The notes under the pieces are model-generated. The model ran no database searches, was not told the origin of the DNA, and saw only the letters and a list, made by a program, of their open reading frames with translations. Position numbers and translations under genes: made by a program. This document shows positions 60,707 through 64,000 of a stretch of DNA of 64,000 nucleotides, one piece after another. The DNA is taken from NCBI RefSeq assembly GCF_002973525.1, contig NZ_PVEN01000001.1, positions 930,001 to 994,000 of the forward strand, read 5' to 3'. Positions within the stretch are counted from its first letter, which is position 1. The number at the start of each line of letters is the position of its first letter. This DNA is from Paraburkholderia sp. BL21I4N1 (GTDB lineage: Bacteria > Pseudomonadota > Gammaproteobacteria > Burkholderiales > Burkholderiaceae).

Positions 60707-61585
60707 GTGAAAATTTCCAGAACACGCCGGCGCCTGACCCTTGGACTCCCTCTGCTGCTCGGTATCGGTAGCGGCATCTCCACACCGCTTTTCGCGGCGG
60801 AATCTCCGATAGCCGGGATCGAGCGCCGCTACGGTGGCCGCCTCGGCCTATTCGCCGTGGACACCGGCTCGGGAAGAACGCTCGCCTACCGAGCCGACGA
60901 GCGATTCCTGATGTGCAGCACCTTCAAAGGTTTGCTCGTTGCGCAGGTGCTCGCCCGCGTCGACGCCGGCAAGGAGAAACTCGAACGCCTCGTGCATTAC
61001 ACCGAGCGTGACCTCATTTTCACGTCGCCGATTACCAAGGCGAACGTGGCGCAGGGCGCCATGTCGGTCGGCGCGCTCTGTCAGGCCGCCGTCGAGGTGA
61101 GCGACAACACCGCCGCGATTCTGTTGATGAGAAGCACTGGCGGCCCCGCGGCACTGACCCGTTTCATGCGAGATCTCGGCGATACCGTTACCCGCTCCGA
61201 TCGTTACGAACCTGAGTCGAACCAATATAGCGGCTTGCTCGATACCACGACACCGAGGGCCATCGCGACATCGGCTGCCCGAATTCTTTTAGGCGACGTA
61301 TTGAGTCATCAATCGCGCCGGCAACTCGAAGAATGGATGGTCGCCTGCAAGCCGGGACTCAACCGGCTTCGCGCGGCCTTGCCCGCGGACTGGCTCGCGG
61401 GCGACCGTCCCGGTACGAGCGTGGAACGCGAAACCAACGACTACGCAATCGTGCGTCCACCGGGCCGGTCGCCATTGCTCGTCGCCGCTTATTACGATGC
61501 ACCGGGCGTCAGCATGGAGCTTCGCGAGACCGTGTTGCGCGAAGCCGGCCACGTTTTCGTGGAGTGGGCCAAGGCGAGCGCATGA
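60707..61585 (+). CDS. bla: Class A beta-lactamase with RPG in place of the KTG motif
   Basis: 292 residues from GTG 60707. The N-terminus KISRTRRRLTLGLPLLLGIG looks like a Tat-type signal, cleaved near residue 31. Catalytic motifs: Ser71-Thr-Phe-Lys74 after Cys70, Ser132-Asp-Asn134, and Glu-Pro-Glu-Ser-Asn (168-172) on the omega loop. The third box reads Arg-Pro-Gly (234-236) followed by Thr-Ser instead of Lys-Thr-Gly. Periplasmic hydrolysis of beta-lactams is likely, but the spectrum cannot be read from sequence. The stop overlaps the acyltransferase start (ATGA). No adjacent LysR/AmpR gene. Confidence 0.88.
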   Translation: MKISRTRRRLTLGLPLLLGIGSGISTPLFAAESPIAGIERRYGGRLGLFAVDTGSGRTLAYRADERFLMCSTFKGLLVAQVLARVDAGKEKLERLVHYTERDLIFTSPITKANVAQGAMSVGALCQAAVEVSDNTAAILLMRSTGGPAALTRFMRDLGDTVTRSDRYEPESNQYSGLLDTTTPRAIATSAARILLGDVLSHQSRRQLEEWMVACKPGLNRLRAALPADWLAGDRPGTSVERETNDYAIVRPPGRSPLLVAAYYDAPGVSMELRETVLREAGHVFVEWAKASA

Positions 61586-62706
61586 ACCAAGCCGGTCTGC
61601 GTAACCGGCGGATCGATCTGATTCGCGGCGTGTCGATCCTGCTCGTGCTGTTTCATCACTTCAATATCGCATACCGCCTGAACGACACGATACTGGCAGG
61701 CACGTTGGGCTGGAATGCCGTTCGCGCGGTTGCGCGTAACGGCAATTACGGCGTGACGATGTTTTTCGTGATCTCGGGTTTTCTGATCACCTCGAATGCC
61801 GGGCAGCGTTGGGCGGGACTCGGTAGTGTCGATACGCGGGCGTTCTACGCGCGGCGTATTGCTCGCATCGTGCCTTGCCTGCTGTTGTTGCTCGCCATCG
61901 TCAACGCAGCCGCGTTCGCGGGGCTCGCGATATTCCAGAATCATGCGCTGGCCGGAACACCGGTTTCTTTCTGGATCGTGAACCTGGCGTCGCTGACCTT
62001 CTGGATGAATGTGCTGATCGCCGCACATGGCTGGGTCAATTATCCCTTGGGCGTGCTGTGGTCGCTGTCGGTCGAGGAAGTGTTTTATCTGGCGTTTCCG
62101 CTTCTGTGTGTCGCGCTTCGTCGCGAGTCGCGGCTGCTTGCATTCTGGCTGGTGATCGCCGCGATCGGACCGTTGTATCGCTTCACGCATCAGAGCGACG
62201 AAGGGGGCTTCCTTTACGCGTATTTCGCGTGTATCGACGGCATCGCGATCGGTTGCTGCGCGGCGGTGCTCGCGAAACGATTCGCGTTGCGAGGGCGCTG
62301 GGCGGTCGTGTTGCAAAGTATCGTGGTGGCCGGCATGGCGTATCTGTATCTATATCGCCCCATCGGGGAAACAAATATTCTCGGCGTCACTGCCATGGCG
62401 CTGGGAACGGCGGTACTGTTATTGGCCGCTTATGACCGCCGCGACGAACCGCGAGAAAAGCGTGCATGGACTGCGGCGGCGGGCATCGCATGGTTCGGGC
62501 GGCAAAGCTATGAGCTTTACCTGTTCCACCTGATCGTACTCGGCGCGATACGCACGGTGCAGCCACCGCGTGTCGTTATTGGCGATGAAAAACTCCTGCT
62601 ACTGGCGGTGTTTTTCGCGTCGTCCGCCCTATTGAGCGCCGGCGTGGCGCGGTTTTATTCAGAGCCGCTGAACCGCAAGCTGAGAAACTGGCTGAACGCG
62701 GTGTGA
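61582..62706 (+). CDS. Acyltransferase 3 family membrane protein (OafA/YrhL-like)
   Basis: 374 residues from ATG 61582. NRRIDLIRGVSILLVLFHHFNIAYRL contains the conserved Arg and the His pair of the family's active site; VARNGNYGVTMFFVISGFLITS, FYARRIARIVPCLLLLL and LGVLWSLSVEEVFYLAFPLL are further signatures. About ten membrane helices. Members O-acetylate or acylate surface polysaccharides, lipids or peptidoglycan from the inner membrane. Translational coupling to the beta-lactamase suggests both act on the cell envelope. Confidence 0.88.
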   Translation: MNQAGLRNRRIDLIRGVSILLVLFHHFNIAYRLNDTILAGTLGWNAVRAVARNGNYGVTMFFVISGFLITSNAGQRWAGLGSVDTRAFYARRIARIVPCLLLLLAIVNAAAFAGLAIFQNHALAGTPVSFWIVNLASLTFWMNVLIAAHGWVNYPLGVLWSLSVEEVFYLAFPLLCVALRRESRLLAFWLVIAAIGPLYRFTHQSDEGGFLYAYFACIDGIAIGCCAAVLAKRFALRGRWAVVLQSIVVAGMAYLYLYRPIGETNILGVTAMALGTAVLLLAAYDRRDEPREKRAWTAAAGIAWFGRQSYELYLFHLIVLGAIRTVQPPRVVIGDEKLLLLAVFFASSALLSAGVARFYSEPLNRKLRNWLNAV

Positions 62707-62711
62707 TCGAT

Positions 62712-62750
62712 GGCGGGCGGCCGGGCGGTCGTTAAGAACCGCCGCCCGCC
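62712..62750 (+). terminator. GC-rich hairpin after the acyltransferase gene
   Basis: GGCGGGCGG (62712-62720) pairs with CCGCCCGCC (62742-62750); GGCGGT (62724-62729) with ACCGCC (62738-62743) is an alternative inner stem. It begins five bases after the stop codon. GTTATTACC follows rather than a U-tract. Confidence 0.5.
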
Positions 62751-62758
62751 GTTATTAC

Positions 62759-62916
62759 CCCTCGCTGTAGTCCCTCGCTATAACCCCTCGCATCCCACTT
62801 CTCCCTCAAGTTTTTCCCATTCCCGCCGTAGACCGTAAAAGTGGCTTCAGAAGTGGCTTCAGCATCGTGGCCCGGCTTTCGTTGGTTCAGGCGTTGGTTC
62901 AAGCGCTGTTTCAAGC
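62759..62916. repeat. Three clusters of short tandem repeats before the chemoreceptor gene
   Basis: Cluster A: CCCTCGCT at 62759, 62772 and (CCCTCGCA) 62785, period 13. Cluster B: AAGTGGCTTCAG twice, 62839-62850 and 62851-62862. Cluster C: a 12-base unit GTTGGTTCAGGC, GTTGGTTCAAGC, GCTGTTTCAAGC at 62881, 62893 and 62905. All fall within 160 bp of the upstream region of the chemoreceptor gene, at different periods and with unrelated units. Confidence 0.85.
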
Positions 62917-62969
62917 TATTGCAGCAGGCATTCCGATTCGTGCAGTACCCATCCTCTCTTCACGAAAAC

Positions 62970-64000
62970 ATGATTTCCTCACTCCGAAGCCGCATCCTGA
63001 TCATTTCTTCCGCCACGGTGATCGGCGCGCTCGCGCTGTCGGGCAGCGCCGCTTACGTCACCGTGCGCGCCAATACGATGGAGACCATCGCGCAGAACCT
63101 GAGCGCCATTGCCGGCGCCAACACGCTGGCGATCGACAAGTGGGTCGATGCCAAGGCGCAGGCCGTCAAGGCATCGGCGGACGACGTCGAGCACGGCGAT
63201 CCGCAAGGCTTCGTCAAGCATATGAGCCGCGCGGACGGCTTTCCGATTACCACCGTCGGCTGGACCGACAAGACCTTTTTCTCGACCAGCGGCACGCCGC
63301 CGGATTACGACCCGACCGCGCGTCCCTGGTATAAGGCGGCAATCGCGGCGGGCGGGCTCGTCGTGACGAAGCCCTACGGCGACGCATCGACCGGCGTGCC
63401 GTTCGTGTCGTTCGCCGCGCCGATGATTCGCAATGGCCAGCCGGCCGGCGCGGTGAGTGGCGCCGTGCCGCTCGAAGGCGTGCGTGAGGTGGTCGCCACC
63501 GTGCACCCGACGCCGTCGAGTCTCGCGTTCGTCGTGACGCGCGACGGCCAGGTGATCGCCCATCCGGACGCGAAGCTGATCCTCAAGCAGGCCACCGACA
63601 TCTCCACCGCGCTCACGCCGGCCGCGCTGGCTTCGCTCGCGCAAGCCGGCGCGCCGATGGAAGTCGAACTGGGCGGCGTGCCGAAACTGTTGAAGGCGCA
63701 ACCGGTGTCGGGCACTGACTGGTATCTGGTGATCGCGCTCGACAAGGCCGAAGCGACGGCGGGTCTTGCCAACGTGTTGCGGGCGCTCGGTATCGCGATG
63801 GTGCTGCTAACGCTGGCGGCGGTCGGTGTCGCCGCTTTCTTCACGTCGCATTCGTTCCGCAGCCTCTCGCAGGTGCGCGACGCGATGGACACGATCGGCT
63901 CGGGCCACGGCGATCTCACGCTTCGTCTGCCGGTGGTCGGCAACGACGAGGTGGCGCAGATTTCCGCGTCGTTCAACGCGTTCGTCGACAAGATCGGCAC
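62970..64000 (+). CDS. Methyl-accepting chemotaxis protein (dCache_1-HAMP), 3' end outside window
   Basis: 343 residues are visible and the frame is open at the right edge. Membrane helix 1 is at about 8-30 (RILIISSATVIGALALSGSAAYV). A double-Cache sensor fills the periplasm to about 268, with DPTARPWYKAAIAAGG (RPWY at 118-121), the usual dCache_1 ligand-pocket motif, and KPYGDASTGVPFVSFAAP. Membrane helix 2 is near 272-292 (ALGIAMVLLTLAAVGVAAFF), then HAMP (SLSQVRDAMDTIGSGHGDLTLRLP). The signalling domain must lie beyond the window. The RPWY form often senses amino acids or related amines; this is inference. Three tandem-repeat clusters precede it. Confidence 0.88.
   Translation, partial: MISSLRSRILIISSATVIGALALSGSAAYVTVRANTMETIAQNLSAIAGANTLAIDKWVDAKAQAVKASADDVEHGDPQGFVKHMSRADGFPITTVGWTDKTFFSTSGTPPDYDPTARPWYKAAIAAGGLVVTKPYGDASTGVPFVSFAAPMIRNGQPAGAVSGAVPLEGVREVVATVHPTPSSLAFVVTRDGQVIAHPDAKLILKQATDISTALTPAALASLAQAGAPMEVELGGVPKLLKAQPVSGTDWYLVIALDKAEATAGLANVLRALGIAMVLLTLAAVGVAAFFTSHSFRSLSQVRDAMDTIGSGHGDLTLRLPVVGNDEVAQISASFNAFVDKIG

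Noticed and set aside
1..64000. CRISPR array, prophage, rRNA or tRNA cluster
   Set aside because: No regularly spaced repeats, integrase, phage structural genes or RNA gene sequences were noticed on either strand.

Overview
The window reads as chromosomal DNA of a beta-proteobacterium of the Burkholderia/Paraburkholderia group. Supporting signs are high GC with strong third-position GC, many LysR regulators each paired with a small catabolic cluster, a Burkholderia-type porin ending in Phe, a BPSS1780-type membrane protein, and a type VI secretion (T6SS) Tla3/PAAR module. I see no rRNA or tRNA gene, CRISPR array, complete insertion sequence or prophage. The genus is an inference from gene content.

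Layout. 1-3.5 kb: the end of a T6SS effector module (Tla3-like adapter, PAAR tip protein), a small membrane protein apparently broken by a stop codon, and two secreted proteins. 3.5-9.3 kb: a PadR regulator with its HAAS-domain partner, membrane proteins, a cytochrome b561-like protein, a His-rich helical protein, NnrU and an SRPBCC protein. 9.8-16.3 kb: an acid-sugar-like catabolic cluster (DHDPS-family enzyme, mandelate racemase-family enzyme, LysR, cupin, MFS transporter, porin). 16.3-24.6 kb: an EAL-HDOD signalling protein, stand-alone argC with a divergent LysR, and small stress or housekeeping genes. 24.7-25.4 kb: an AT-richer islet with a double-glycine-leader peptide, a small membrane protein, a sigma70-like promoter and a Fur-box-like palindrome. 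25.8-32.1 kb: an NCS1 permease, LysR, flavin monooxygenase, RidA, DUF1028 and ArgE cluster, probably for a nitrogenous compound. 32-45 kb: SDRs, LysR regulators, sterol desaturase, flippase, a DUF2182/DUF1326 pair, PpnP, a PNPOx-like protein and an MHYT sensor. 45.7-50.1 kb: LysR, split transketolase, a 3-hydroxyisobutyrate dehydrogenase-like enzyme and an MHS transporter. 50-64 kb: Amj-type flippase, AraC/GyrI regulator, a histidine-attenuated compact HisRS-like gene, a serine hydrolase, GntR plus a dicarboxylate-type symporter, a class A beta-lactamase coupled to an acyltransferase, and the start of a chemoreceptor gene.

Most notable. At 52.0-52.9 kb a 25-codon reading frame with three consecutive His codons is followed by mutually exclusive antiterminator and terminator hairpins and then a compact HisRS-like gene. 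That gene's frame is broken at CTT CAT TGA C, a site resembling the prfB +1 recoding signal with one His codon inserted. Attenuation by charged tRNA-His is well supported by the sequence. Recoding is a hypothesis; a plain frameshift mutation or assembly error is the alternative. The second most interesting locus is the putative iron-regulated microcin-like operon at 24.7-25.4 kb.
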